In this document: positions 42,212-52,268 of the stretch, piece after piece
Layout of the letters: every line of letters begins with the position of its first letter
How positions within the stretch are numbered: position 1 is the first letter of the stretch
NCBI RefSeq assembly: GCF_020509005.1
Contig: NC_063020.1
Span: forward strand, 1,426,001-1,490,000
DNA: 64,000 bases
Direction of reading: 5' to 3'
From: Fulvia fulva
Lineage: Eukaryota > Ascomycota > Dothideomycetes > Mycosphaerellales > Mycosphaerellaceae
Translations under genes and position numbers: made by a program
The notes under the pieces: model-generated
Databases searched by the model: none
What the model saw: the letters and a program-made list of their open reading frames with translations, nothing else
What the model was told of the DNA's origin: nothing

Positions 42212-43337
42212 CCTTCCTAACGTGCCAAGGTTTTCAAAGGGAGTATGTACAGAACCATGGATACGCAACAGAGCAGCAAGGTGCCACCAACCGGAGGTCG
42301 GTCCTAGGTTCACCTGTTTTCATTCTTGAGAGCCAAAGCACGGGAAGTCGACCAGTCTTGAGGCCCCTGCCGCCTTGGCCTGTCAGGCAGTCGATGAATT
42401 GAGTCATGTTCCCACTCTTCAAGGTCGTCAGATGCCAGATCTCGTATTCTATAGCAACAAGGAGCCAGACACGGCAGCAAGGAATCTGCCAAGACGGCAT
42501 TGAATCTAAATCTGAGGTGATTGATGGCGAAAGTGTAGTGCTGCGAACCCATGTTGGTGGATGAAGCCTTGCGGCGCCGGTGCTAGTGGCCAAGTTGACG
42601 GGCTGCGAGCCATCTCATGTCCTCTCTAGTCTTGATTCCTGGTAGTCGTGGGCGAGTGTCGCAATCGCCCGCAACTGCTGTGGGTATTGTTTCCAACGTG
42701 GATGAAGTATGTGGAGCTGCATATCGTCTGACTCGACGCCACGATCATGAACGTCGCTGTCCAGCAGGAGTGAGCAGTCCCGATTCTGTGGCGAGGGCGG
42801 CATAGCGGAATGGGGAGTGGCGTGAGGTGCGCTTGTGTAATATCCCTTGTTGCACACGACGTGGAGAACGCTTCTGCAGGTGCTTGCTCTATTTCTTTTG
42901 ATGTCAATGCGTCCCTCCAGCTTGGTCGACGTATGTGTTCAATCTGAAGCAAGTCGTTCTTTCCTCAAGGTACTCACTTGTTCTTTCCTCAATGCACACT
43001 CGGCAAGTCCCGGCACTCTATACCGACCCCATCCCATAGCACTAACATGGAAGTCGCACCTCACACGTCAACGGACGCAGGGCCAAAGTCGAACATATGA
43101 ATTCTCGAGCTATATACGCCATACATGCACCTTCACTGTACACCAAAGAGTTTCCACAGGATGCGCCTGCCACCTTATCAATGTCCCGCGACCCAATGCC
43201 AGCGCGAGAACGAATCTATGTCCCTCCACCCCATTCGCCTCCAGCACTTGGAGCACGAACCCTGTATATCCGTGCTAGTGTCCCAGAACCGCGCCGCCGC
43301 ATGAATGACGCCCATCTTTACAGCATATGTATATTCT
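42212..43337. other. Intergenic region
   Basis: About 1.1 kb upstream of the adhesin, reaching the 3' end of glycosyltransferase paralogue 2. Only short frames without motifs. Probably contains the adhesin promoter. Confidence 0.45.
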
Positions 43338-44906
43338 TCACCCTGCCCATCTAACTTCGCATCCCTCCCACTTCTTTTTGAAAGCTGCGATGCGCTCTTG
43401 TATCCAGCCACACCCCCAATGCTCTGTCTCGCGCTCATCGCTCTTTCCAAATCGGATCTCGCGGCCGAGGTGACATCGGCCTGGTGTGTGCATCCATTGT
43501 ATACAATCGTCCCCCTTCTTCATGCAAGCTGCCGCGCAAAGATCCGGTGACTCGATCGATTCTTGTTCATACTCTTCCAACTCTTCAAATGGCTTGTCCT
43601 GCTCATCCGCGAGGTCGGGTCGGACGAACTTCTCCCTCGAGCTCAGATTGTTCCAGTGAGTTCTATTCACGCTGACGTGTTGCGCGAGGAAGTGTTCGAA
43701 GATGTCGCGGTAGAGGTATGGTTCCTGCCAGCCGTGCTTGTCGGTCCAGGCTTTCTCGAACTTCCAGTGGTTGTCGACTTCGATGGGCGTGACGTGGTGG
43801 AAAGTGATTGGCGGAGTGCACCAGTGATGACCTGTGAAGTCGACCGTGTTGATAGTCTCACCCTGGATCAGAGGCCAGGCGGGTGTGAGTGGAATTTCGA
43901 CGGCCATGAAGGCTTCTGCGACTATGCCGTCACCACAGCATGATAGCGCGGTCTGCTCTTCCCACTTCTCGTCGTAGAGTTCTTTGCCGGCGTTGTAGCG
44001 TGCTGCTTCGAGGGTGTCGGCGGCTTTGCGAGACATGACGATACCGCTGCCGCCGTGAGCGAAGGTGGTGTCACCAATGATGTTTTGTGCTCCGAGGTAG
44101 TATGGCTTCTTGGGATCCATTGTCTTGAGATACATCAACAGATTCAGCCAGGAGATGCTGGTGTCTGCCTCCATCATGACAAACCACTCAATGCTGTCAT
44201 CTGCAGTCTCGAAGGCATGATGCAGCATTGGCAAGAACTTCCACTTGTCCAGGTTCCAGCCTCCATCTCCTTGTAGCTTACCCAGATCTTGTCCTTCTCG
44301 TTCCCACTTCTGGATCTCCCGATATAGCTGGAAGTCTTCATGCTCCTCCCTGATCTTCTTCGAGACGGGCTTGATCGCGTCGTAGATTTGGACGTCGCCA
44401 AAGGTTTGCTCGAGGTCGGAGTAGATGGAGAAATTCGGAATGCATTGGAAGGTCGTGACGAAATGTGTAGGTAGTTTCGCGTACAGCTCAGTGGCGCCAG
44501 TCTTCAGCATGACCAGCACCTTGTCGGCGCCAGGAAGGTGACGGCATTCCGTCTCGTTCTTGTGGTCTGGAACGGGATCGCCAAGCTTGTGATATGGTGA
44601 TGCCGCGGGTGTCTCTGGAGGAATGTTCAGCTGGGAGTCTACTGCCAGTTGGTCGAAGTGTTCTGGTTGCTCGAGAGCGGTGCCCGGAATGACGGGCGTG
44701 GCTTTGCTGTCCTCCTTGTTGCTCGACTCCTGCTCTTTGTGGTTTGCGTGCAACCACTTCGCGTCCCCCAAGTGCTTGTTATACGCCTCTTCCGCCTTGG
44801 GGAACCATGTGTCGCGTAGCAGAAACAGCCCGACTATGAGCAGAAAGATGACGGCCAGTCGTGCCAGCGTCACGCCGCGACCTCCCAAGATGGCACTCCC
44901 GCTCAT
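43338..44906 (-). CDS. GT31-like Golgi glycosyltransferase (paralogue 2)
   Basis: Intronless 522-residue type II membrane protein. Residues about 15-31 (LARLAVIFLLIVGLFLL) form the signal anchor, followed by a charged stem. The catalytic part parallels paralogue 1 block by block: VLVMLKTGATELYAKLPTHF, FSIYSDLEQTFG and KWKFLPMLHHAFE. These are followed by metal site FVMMEADTSISWLNLL, FAHGGSGIVMS and CCGDGIVAEAFMAVE. A Cys-rich PAN-like tail (LCAAACMKKGDDCIQW) ends the protein. Same strand as the adhesin and paralogue 1. Intron loss or gain at the 5' end separates the two paralogues. Acceptor likely a secreted glycoprotein; the adjacent adhesin is a plausible but unproven substrate. Confidence 0.85.
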   Translation of the reverse strand: MSGSAILGGRGVTLARLAVIFLLIVGLFLLRDTWFPKAEEAYNKHLGDAKWLHANHKEQESSNKEDSKATPVIPGTALEQPEHFDQLAVDSQLNIPPETPAASPYHKLGDPVPDHKNETECRHLPGADKVLVMLKTGATELYAKLPTHFVTTFQCIPNFSIYSDLEQTFGDVQIYDAIKPVSKKIREEHEDFQLYREIQKWEREGQDLGKLQGDGGWNLDKWKFLPMLHHAFETADDSIEWFVMMEADTSISWLNLLMYLKTMDPKKPYYLGAQNIIGDTTFAHGGSGIVMSRKAADTLEAARYNAGKELYDEKWEEQTALSCCGDGIVAEAFMAVEIPLTPAWPLIQGETINTVDFTGHHWCTPPITFHHVTPIEVDNHWKFEKAWTDKHGWQEPYLYRDIFEHFLAQHVSVNRTHWNNLSSREKFVRPDLADEQDKPFEELEEYEQESIESPDLCAAACMKKGDDCIQWMHTPGRCHLGREIRFGKSDERETEHWGCGWIQERIAAFKKKWEGCEVRWAG

Positions 44907-45769
44907 GCTGCCTCTGCCTCTGCCGCTTCAATGTCCCCGCCGTTGCAGCTGATTTGAAGGATACGGCGCAACCATCAGTTCCAGACCGTGGCACAGGGAA
45001 GAAGGTACAATAATGCTTGGGGGTAGTAGTGAAACTAGGAGGAAAGTAACGTTGGACGCCGACCGGCAGGTTGCGATCGTTTTTACTGTGCAGAACTACA
45101 TATGTACTGGTGAAAGTGGTTGAGGATGACGCCCAAACGTCTCCCTGGCATCATGTCTCAATACGAGCAGCAGCGCAAGCACGCACGCACACCACTCGAA
45201 GCGCCACTTGCGAAGCTGACCAGAAACCTTAGCGGAGGTCGAAAAAGAGCGCCCGCGATTCGCATAAGTTAATCCTTATTAATCCTTGTTGTTGCACAAC
45301 CACTTCTAAACCACTTTTAGCACCACCCTGCAGAAGCTTGGTCAAGCTTGGCGCGATCAATTAACTTCTGTCAACGCTTTCTTATTCCTCTTCTGCCAGA
45401 CACAGCAGATCTTGTGGTACCGGACAGTCCGGTCTGCATCGATAAGACAGCTGTCCAATTCCATCTGATAGATCTAATACAATCCCGACTCTGAGCTCCA
45501 TCTCCGCATACATGTTCATCGCTTGGCTTAGACGACCCCAAGCTCGCCATTGCACAACCATGTCAAAAGTAGGTGACACGGACAAGGCGTGAGACAGGGC
45601 GCAAACGTATCAATACCTTAGAATCGAATAAGCTCTACAAAGAAGAGAAGTAAGAAGTTGCGAGAAGCGCAAGATAAGATCGGGTCCGAATCCAGGGTCC
45701 GGGCGCGCTAGGGCACGAGGTCACGTGACACCGAAGTGCGTATGTGCAAAGGTAAACCGTGACAGTAGG
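44907..45769. other. Boundary between genic DNA and transposon nest
   Basis: Upstream region of glycosyltransferase paralogue 2 followed by sequence that becomes AT-richer to the right. A small imperfect repeat (TTAATCCTTATTAATCCTTG) lies near 45269-45288. No gene recognised. The transposon-derived sequence starts at about 45770. Confidence 0.45.
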
Positions 45770-46393
45770 TACAGTACCGCGATTGGGGAATATATGAAAA
45801 GATAGCATAACCTTATAGCGTAAGATGAGATTATAAGGTTAAAATAAGTATTAACGTACTTTACTACCGAGCGGGCTATACTACCGAGCGGGCTACTTTT
45901 ACTAAGAACTATACTACTTCTACTTTAATTACGACGGTATCTTAATACGACGACATCCTATAGAATCGTTACTAGGAGGACAATTCCTCTTTAGATTCTT
46001 TACTATCTAGCGAGTCTACTTAATAGGTACGTACGTTATACCCCGACTCGCTATATCGCTTATAGCGTCGTAGCCTTAGTACTAGCTGAACACTATCTAG
46101 CGACTCTCTACTTACTTCCTACCTCCTAGTATCCTCTAGAGGTATTAATTACGACGCCTTATCGAAGGTTAGAGACCCTCTAGACTAAATATACTTACGC
46201 TTTCGTACTTTCCGCTATATAAGGGCCTCGTTAGACTTACGTAGCTTACTAATCTCGCTTTATATAAGAGCTATCTAATACGCTATCTCTCTACTCCCTC
46301 TCTATTACCCTATTAAACAACCTTCCTCTTTCTACTACGCCTTTCTAAACCCGTAACGACGCTCTAAGACGTAATAACACCTATTATAAACCC
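45770..46393 (-). pseudogene. Fot1/Pogo transposase remnant, 3' segment (RIPed)
   Basis: AT-rich, TAG/TAA-ridden sequence. On the minus strand it continues the DDE-family transposase after the FDEIGFIIGVIT segment with RRSRKRK. After an internal deletion it gives the C-terminal block EISKLRKSNEALI, KVRKRKYI and RGSLTFDKA typical of Fot1-like proteins. Two copies of a TACCGAGCGGGCTA motif near 45870-45892 lie close to the presumed element end. The right border is the Copia insertion (its TSD AACCC is at 46389-46393). The other pieces of this gene are at 51843-52084 and 59307 onwards. Confidence 0.75.
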
Positions 46394-46611
46394 TGTTGAG
46401 AATATGCAGGTCATAGGGTCAACATTAGGTGCTTAGGGGGATTAGTAATCAGGGCTTGCTAGTCAAGTCCTGAGTACAGCTGTCCCTCCTGAAACACCTA
46501 CACCAACACCGGCGATACTGTATGTAGATACACGCTATCCCATTGGGTCCTTCTTCGTCTTTTGTGTGATCCGCCGTCTTCCACTGCTGCGCAACTCGTA
46601 CCTGTTTAACA
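46394..46611 (+). repeat. 5' LTR of Copia element
   Basis: 218 bp, starts TGTTGAGAATATGCAG and ends CTGTTTAACA. Matches the 3' LTR base for base on reading. Confidence 0.93.
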
Positions 46612-46632
46612 GGTTATGAGCCCGGGTTAGCA
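46612..46632 (+). other. Putative primer-binding site, initiator-tRNA-Met anticodon-arm type
   Basis: GGTTATGAGCCCGGGTTAGC follows the LTR end directly. Its complement GGGCTCATAACC corresponds to the CAU anticodon arm of initiator tRNA-Met. Copia elements are known to prime from a tRNA-iMet half-molecule cleaved in the anticodon loop. The match to this fungus's own tRNA was not checked. Confidence 0.55.
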
Positions 46633-47112
46633 ACTCGGTGTTTCACCCTCGACAAAGTCGTATTGGAGTTATTCCTCTTCAGAACAAAAGGAAGGCAGAC
46701 TGGAGGCCGCACCCGCCTTGCACAGGAAGCTATAGCCGTGCTGTAGGTGCATATAAGACGTGAAAGAGCCTAGTGAGGCACTGTCAGACTCCGAGTCAGG
46801 GAGCCTGTGCCAATACCTCAGACAAGCGGGCGAGCTTACTGAGAAGAGTCGCTCTCCGGACATCGCGTTCGCATCGACTAACTGTTCATTCTGAGAGAGC
46901 CGCAGTGTCTCAGAAACCCCCTCTGCTGAGAGAGTTACGCTACAGTGTCTCAGCACCAACACGATCCTTCGACTTTCCTCCCCTTCCCGGCGGATAGCCA
47001 TCCTCTCCGCCATCAACCTCGCGTTCGTTTTATCCCATTTCGATCCGATCGCGTACGACCGAATACATCCTTTTACCTGAGGGCAGCCAACCTGTCCCTC
47101 AACTTACAAAAA

Positions 47113-50100
47113 ATGGAGAACGAGACTGGGTTTACAAGAAAGAGAGCAGCACCTGTTCTGACAAGAGAGAACCACGAAACATGGTTCAAGCTGATGAGAA
47201 TACACCTGGTATCAAAGCAGGTTGACTAGGTCCTCGAAGACATCATTACGGACATTCCCGCTGTAACCCCATCTATAGCGACACCCTCTACATCATCGGA
47301 GTCATCCCTTCCTTTAGATCAAGCGATAAGGAAGGCATCGTACAGACGGCACAATGCAACGGCCCTGTATGAGATGTACATCTGTCTGTCGACAGATGAC
47401 CAAGAGATGACATACGAGATCCGGCATGCGAAGGAGTTGTGGGAATGGGCTGAAGCCAAATACAAGAGAAGACTTCTCGCTACTGGAAGAAGTTTGCTTC
47501 AGCAATACACCAATTTCGTGATGACAGAGGACCAGTCAATAGATGACGCCTGGCAGGAGCTTAGCTCAATTGCAAGGAGGGCTGTTTTAATCTCGCCTCA
47601 GTTCCAAGACATCAAGACTGAGGACAGAAAGATCCAGCAACTCTTAGCAGCTCTGCCAGACTCATTTGGCTCAATTCGCGATGCAATTGATGCCCAGGTG
47701 AATCTCTCACCACAAGACATTCTTGCAATCCTTAGGGAGAAGCAAGAATCAATGATTCATCAAGGGACAGCCATGTTCGCTAAGAAGGGTTTCCAGGGCA
47801 AGCTCACGTGCCATCTCTGCAATGGTGACCATTTTATGAGCAAGTGCCCACACCTTTCTGCAGCTCAGCAGGCTGTTAGGAACAAGGACAAACTAGCTAG
47901 GGTTACCTACCCTGCTAAGAGACAACCGTCACCACCTCGTAGGAGGTCATCATCACCAAACCTTCGTGATGTCCTCAAGGTGATGACGGACCTTGCAAAG
48001 CAGATGAAGGAGAGCCGCAAGCCAAAGGCCTCCTCTAGTAAGAAGCCTGCAAGGGCCCGTGCGACCCAGGAAGACGCATCAGACCCTGAGATACCATCAG
48101 AAGATGATGATGTTGATGAGGTTGCCCATTCCACTGTGGAAGCCAAGGGCAAGTACCCCTCGTCCGAGTGGTTGCTTGACTCTTGTGCTTCATCACATAT
48201 GACTGACCAAGATTCACTATTCAGGACACTGAAGCCTCTTCAAAAGAGGAAGTGGATCAAGGTTGGGGGTGGCTATCTACAAGCTACACATATGGGAAGT
48301 GCAGTAATGGGTGGTCCTTCTGGAAAGCAAATTGTCTTAGAAAATGTCTTGTTTGTTCCTGGCCTTGGAGTTAGTCTTGTTTCTTGGAATCAGTTCAGCC
48401 AACAATTTGCTGTCCAACCACCCAGTTTCACCCTTAAATCCCTTTCTGGAAAACCTGTTGTCCAGACAAAACTGAGAGGGGGTGTTCCATTCATTCAAAG
48501 TGTTTCAGAGCAGCTTGAAGCTATGCCTCAAGCATATGCCTCTCTACAGGAGCATGACTTGGATCTGTCCAAGTTAGGTACACATTTTGAGTGTGAATTG
48601 GAACAGGCTATGACTGCCACTGAGTCCCAGGACCAGTGGGAGCTATAGCATAGAAGATGTGCACACCTTAGCAAGGGACTGCTAAGAAACCTGCATAGAG
48701 TCACTGACAAGAAAGTTCCCATTCCTGTTCCTTCTGAACACCAGAACTGCAAGATCTGCTCCCTTGCAAACATGAGGAAGTTCAAAGGACCTGCCACAGA
48801 GAGGAAAGGAGAGAGGCTGGCCCTCATCTCTATTGACATCTGTGGGCCTTTTCAAGGGGCAGTCTCAAGACTTGGCTTCAAGTACTGGCTTGAGATTGTA
48901 GACAACTTCTTGAGGAAGAAGTAGGTAATCCCTTTGAAGGCTAGGAGTGATGCTCCTACAGCTCTAAAGGAATGGAAGGTTCAGGTAGAGAACAGCTCAA
49001 GGTGTTTTCTATCTGCAATCCGTAGTGATGGTGCAAGGGAAATTCTTTCCTTGCTAAAACAGTGGGAGAAGGAGTTTGGCATTCAGATGGACACAACTGA
49101 TGCCTACAACTCACTCAGAATGAACCTGTGGAAAGGTCAATCCAAGCCTCTGAGAATACAGTGAGAGCTATGCTTAAGGACTCGAGTATGCCAGTTGAAT
49201 TCTGGCTAGAGGCCCTTATTGCTCAAACTGTGGTCAGAAACAGACTTCCAAATGGACCAATAATAGATGGTACTACTCTTTTACTAGAAGAAGCCTTCAC
49301 TGGCCAGGTACCATCAGTTGACCATTTGAGAGTCTAGGGATGTAAAGCAGTGGTCTGTGTAGACCCGAGATCCCAACCTCAAGGCTTGAGAAGTGACGAG
49401 CTCATGAATAGGGGTAAAGAAGTTGTCTTTGTTGGCTATGTGGAGGACACCACAAAGCAATGGCTCTTCTGGGAGCCTGACATGAAAGCCATCAAAACAC
49501 ACGGGCAAGTTGACTGGTTTGAGAATGAGAAGGGGGGGTGATATGGATCTTGGCATCACCTTCACAAACCAGTCAAGCAGAGCCCTGAAGAGAAACCCCG
49601 TTGGAAGACCTCCTGCTCAGGTCTCCAGTTCATCAATGCAGCCACAGCAGCTCCAGGCAAAGCCTCTGTTTGTGCAACTTCCCCAACCTCCAAAAGACAT
49701 TAGAGTGTACCAGAAGAGTGGAGTAGAGGGGACTCCAAGAAAAGAAAAGGAAGAGGAACTTGTTCAGGAGGATCAACCTCAACAGCCACCTCAGCTTGCA
49801 GGCAACAAGAGGTCAAGGGGGGATGAAGATGATGGCTTTGCTGAGCATGAAGCCAAGCATCATAGGGCATTGATTGCTCAGATGTTTCATCTTGATCCAA
49901 CTATGAGCTGGGTTGAGGAAATCCTGAATGATGTGGAGGGATATGCATTTGCTGCTGTTAGGCAGGCCATAGCCTACCAGCAGGAAGTGCCAATCCTAAA
50001 GTCCTATAAGGAGGCAGTGGGAGACCCCAATTGGGGACATATGTGGAAAGAGGCAATCCAGAAAGAACTTATTGCCTTAGGAAGCAACAACACCTTGGAT

Positions 50101-51585
50101 TCAGTTGTACCACCAAGGGGTGCAAGCCTGGTTACATCTAAGTGGGTTTTTGATGTGAAAAGAATGATCAGTGGAGCCATTGAAGAGTTCAAGGCAAGAC
50201 TGGTTGCAAGAGGGTTTTCACAGAAATATGGTGTTGACTTTGAAGAGACCTTTGCACCTACTGTTAGGCATGATACCCTTAGGGTCTTCATGGCTGTAGT
50301 ATGTGAGAGAGATCTTGAGATACACCAGGTGGATGTGAACAATGCTTTTACCGAAAGCAGCCTTCTTGAAGACATCTACATGATCCCACCCCTAGGTGTT
50401 GAAATTCCACCAAATATGGTCTTCAAGGTCCTTAGAAGCCTGTATGGACTGAAGCAAGCAGCTAGAGATTGGAACAAGCTCTGTGTTGCCAAGCTAGAAC
50501 AGATTGGATCCACCTAGTCCCAGGTGGATCCATGCCTACTCATCCACAGAGGAAGAGACCTCATGGTCCTCACCTATGTGGATGACATCCCCATTGCAGC
50601 TCCAAAGCTGTCAGATGTTCAGTGGTTTAAGGCTGAGCTTGGAAAAGTGTTTAAGATTAAAGATCTTGGTGAACCTACGAAGATCCTTGGAATGAGGATT
50701 ATAAGAGACAGGTCCCAAGGCACTGTAAAGCTTGATCAAGGACACTACATCCAAACTAACCTTGCCAAGATGGGCATCTCTCCAGAGAAGGCCACACCCA
50801 CACTCTCACCTATAGACAGCTATGAGGATCTGAGACCTTCAGCTACTATGGATGAGAGGTGCAACAAACAGGAGTACCAGGGTTGCAATGGTACCTGGAT
50901 GTGGCCAATGACAATGACAAGGCCAGACCTTGCTTTCCCCCTTGGAAGAATCAGCTCATATGTTGCTGACCCTCCAAAGCAACATCTTAGAGCTTTGAAG
51001 AAACTCTCCAGGTATCTGAGATCATACCCGGACCTGGGCTTGATGTACAGAAGAGGAGGAGGTATTCTCCAGGGATACTCAGATTCTGGTTATGCTATGG
51101 ACAAGGCAGACAGAGTCTTAATCCTTGGACATATATGGTTCCTTTGTGGATCACCTATGTCCTGGATGAGTAGGAAGCAGAAGTCTGTTGCCACATCAAC
51201 AATGGAGGCTGAGTTCATGGCCATGAATGCAGCAGCCAAGCAGTCACAGTTTCTTGCTGCAGTCCTTAGGGAGATGAGGTGTCCTGACCTGGTTGGAGAG
51301 TGTTCATTCCAACCTAGGATCAAGGCAAGCAGTACTGTTGATGAGCTGAGACCCGTGGAGCTTATGGGTGACAACCAAGCAGCTTTGACCTTTGTCAAAG
51401 ATGCCCATGTCCATGACAGGTCAAAGCATATTGATGTTGCATACCACTATGTCAGGAATCTCTCGTGGCAAAGGAAGATTGCAGTGGATTACTGCCATAT
51501 AAAGGACATAGTTGCTGATAGGCTGGCTAAGCCCCTCAATGGCCAGCAGTTTCAAAACTTTGTAAGGCAGCTCCAGCTTGTATAA
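47113..51585 (+). pseudogene. Copia gag-pol polyprotein, interrupted
   Basis: The start is probably ATG 47113 (MENETGFTRKR). Recognisable parts in order are gag, CCHC knuckle CHLCNGDHFMSKC, protease WLLDSCASSHMTD and integrase (HRRCAHLSKGLL, CKICSLANMRKF, SIDICGPF). Then come reverse transcriptase with TYVDD and RNase H with STMEAEFMAMNAA. Breaks are in-frame TAG at 47227, 48646, 48922, 49335 and 50515, a one-base deletion near 49115, and a probable indel at a G-run near 49535. Each TAG stands where a Trp or Gln is expected and is explained by one CpA to TpA change. Confidence 0.9.
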
Positions 51586-51619
51586 GGGATTGTTTGAGAC
51601 CTTCTGACCTGAGTGGGAG

Positions 51620-51837
51620 TGTTGAGAATATGCAGGTCATAGGGTCAACATTAGGTGCTTAGGGGGATTAGTAATCAGGGCTTGCTAGTCAAGTCCTGAG
51701 TACAGCTGTCCCTCCTGAAACACCTACACCAACACCGGCGATACTGTATGTAGATACACGCTATCCCATTGGGTCCTTCTTCGTCTTTTGTGTGATCCGC
51801 CGTCTTCCACTGCTGCGCAACTCGTACCTGTTTAACA
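51620..51837 (+). repeat. 3' LTR of Copia element
   Basis: 218 bp, same sequence as the 5' LTR, followed by the AACCC target duplication. Confidence 0.93.
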
Positions 51838-51842
51838 AACCC

Positions 51843-52084
51843 TATCTCGTCGAAGTCATAGGTGTCCTAGTTAAGGATGCTATACTTCTCCTTTATATTA
51901 CGTATAAGTAAGAACTACTTCTTAATAACGTCTAGATCTTCTATTTAGGCTCGCTAACGATCGTATCTACGTATTATACGAACCTTTAGCTTACGATACC
52001 GCCTAATAAATCTGTCTATCTAATCAAGACTAGCGGGCTTAAGACCCTTCTCTTATAGTAATAAATCGGCTATTACTTATATAC
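51843..52084 (-). pseudogene. Fot1/Pogo transposase remnant, middle segment (RIPed)
   Basis: A 242-bp island between the Copia and Gypsy insertions. The minus strand reads, with stops, through EKGLKPASLD, RFIRRYRKLKVRIIRRYD, RNIKEKYSILN and DTYDFDEIGF. This is the CENPB-type DNA-binding region running into the first Asp of the DDE catalytic core. It joins the flanking pieces in the correct order and frame when the two retroelements are removed. Confidence 0.8.
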
Positions 52085-52268
52085 TGTAAGGGCGCGCGTA
52101 CCATAGGGTCCGAATGAGATAGTTGTTGTTCTACGAAGCTACGAAAGAGGAGCGCGAGGCGCGGCGAAGTTATAAAGTAAAGCCAAGCCGCGCTAACCCG
52201 ATGCAGAAGGTCCGCGGTTCAGCCGGGCCGACGCAGCTACAGTGAGGGGTCGCGGGCTGCCCGTGACA
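52085..52268 (-). repeat. 3' LTR of chromovirus
   Basis: 184 bp, identical on reading to the copy at 59123-59306. The pol stop at 52193 lies inside this LTR, so the last 25 or so codons of pol are LTR-encoded. Confidence 0.93.

Larger units (their letters stand above)
46394..51837 (+). mobile_element. Copia-type LTR retrotransposon, complete but mutated
   Basis: 218-bp LTRs (TGTTGAG...TTTAACA) at both ends, identical as far as I can read. They are flanked by an exact 5-bp target duplication AACCC (46389-46393 and 51838-51842). A polypurine GAGTGGGAG abuts the 3' LTR. The single gag-pol frame on the plus strand follows Copia order: gag with CCHC knuckle, protease, integrase, reverse transcriptase, RNase H. 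The reading frame is interrupted (see the pol entry), so the copy is non-autonomous. It is inserted within a Fot1/Pogo element. Confidence 0.93.

Noticed and set aside
47113..51585. TAG as a recoded (readthrough) codon in Copia, since all five premature stops are TAG
   Set aside because: Each TAG fits CpA to TpA mutation, the element also has frameshifts, and the nearby LINE shows TAA as well. RIP-type mutation explains it without recoding.
52197..52254. GGTTCAGCC-like B-box in the chromovirus LTR, possibly a tRNA-like sequence
   Set aside because: No matching A-box, acceptor stem or cloverleaf; a chance match in a GC-rich LTR.
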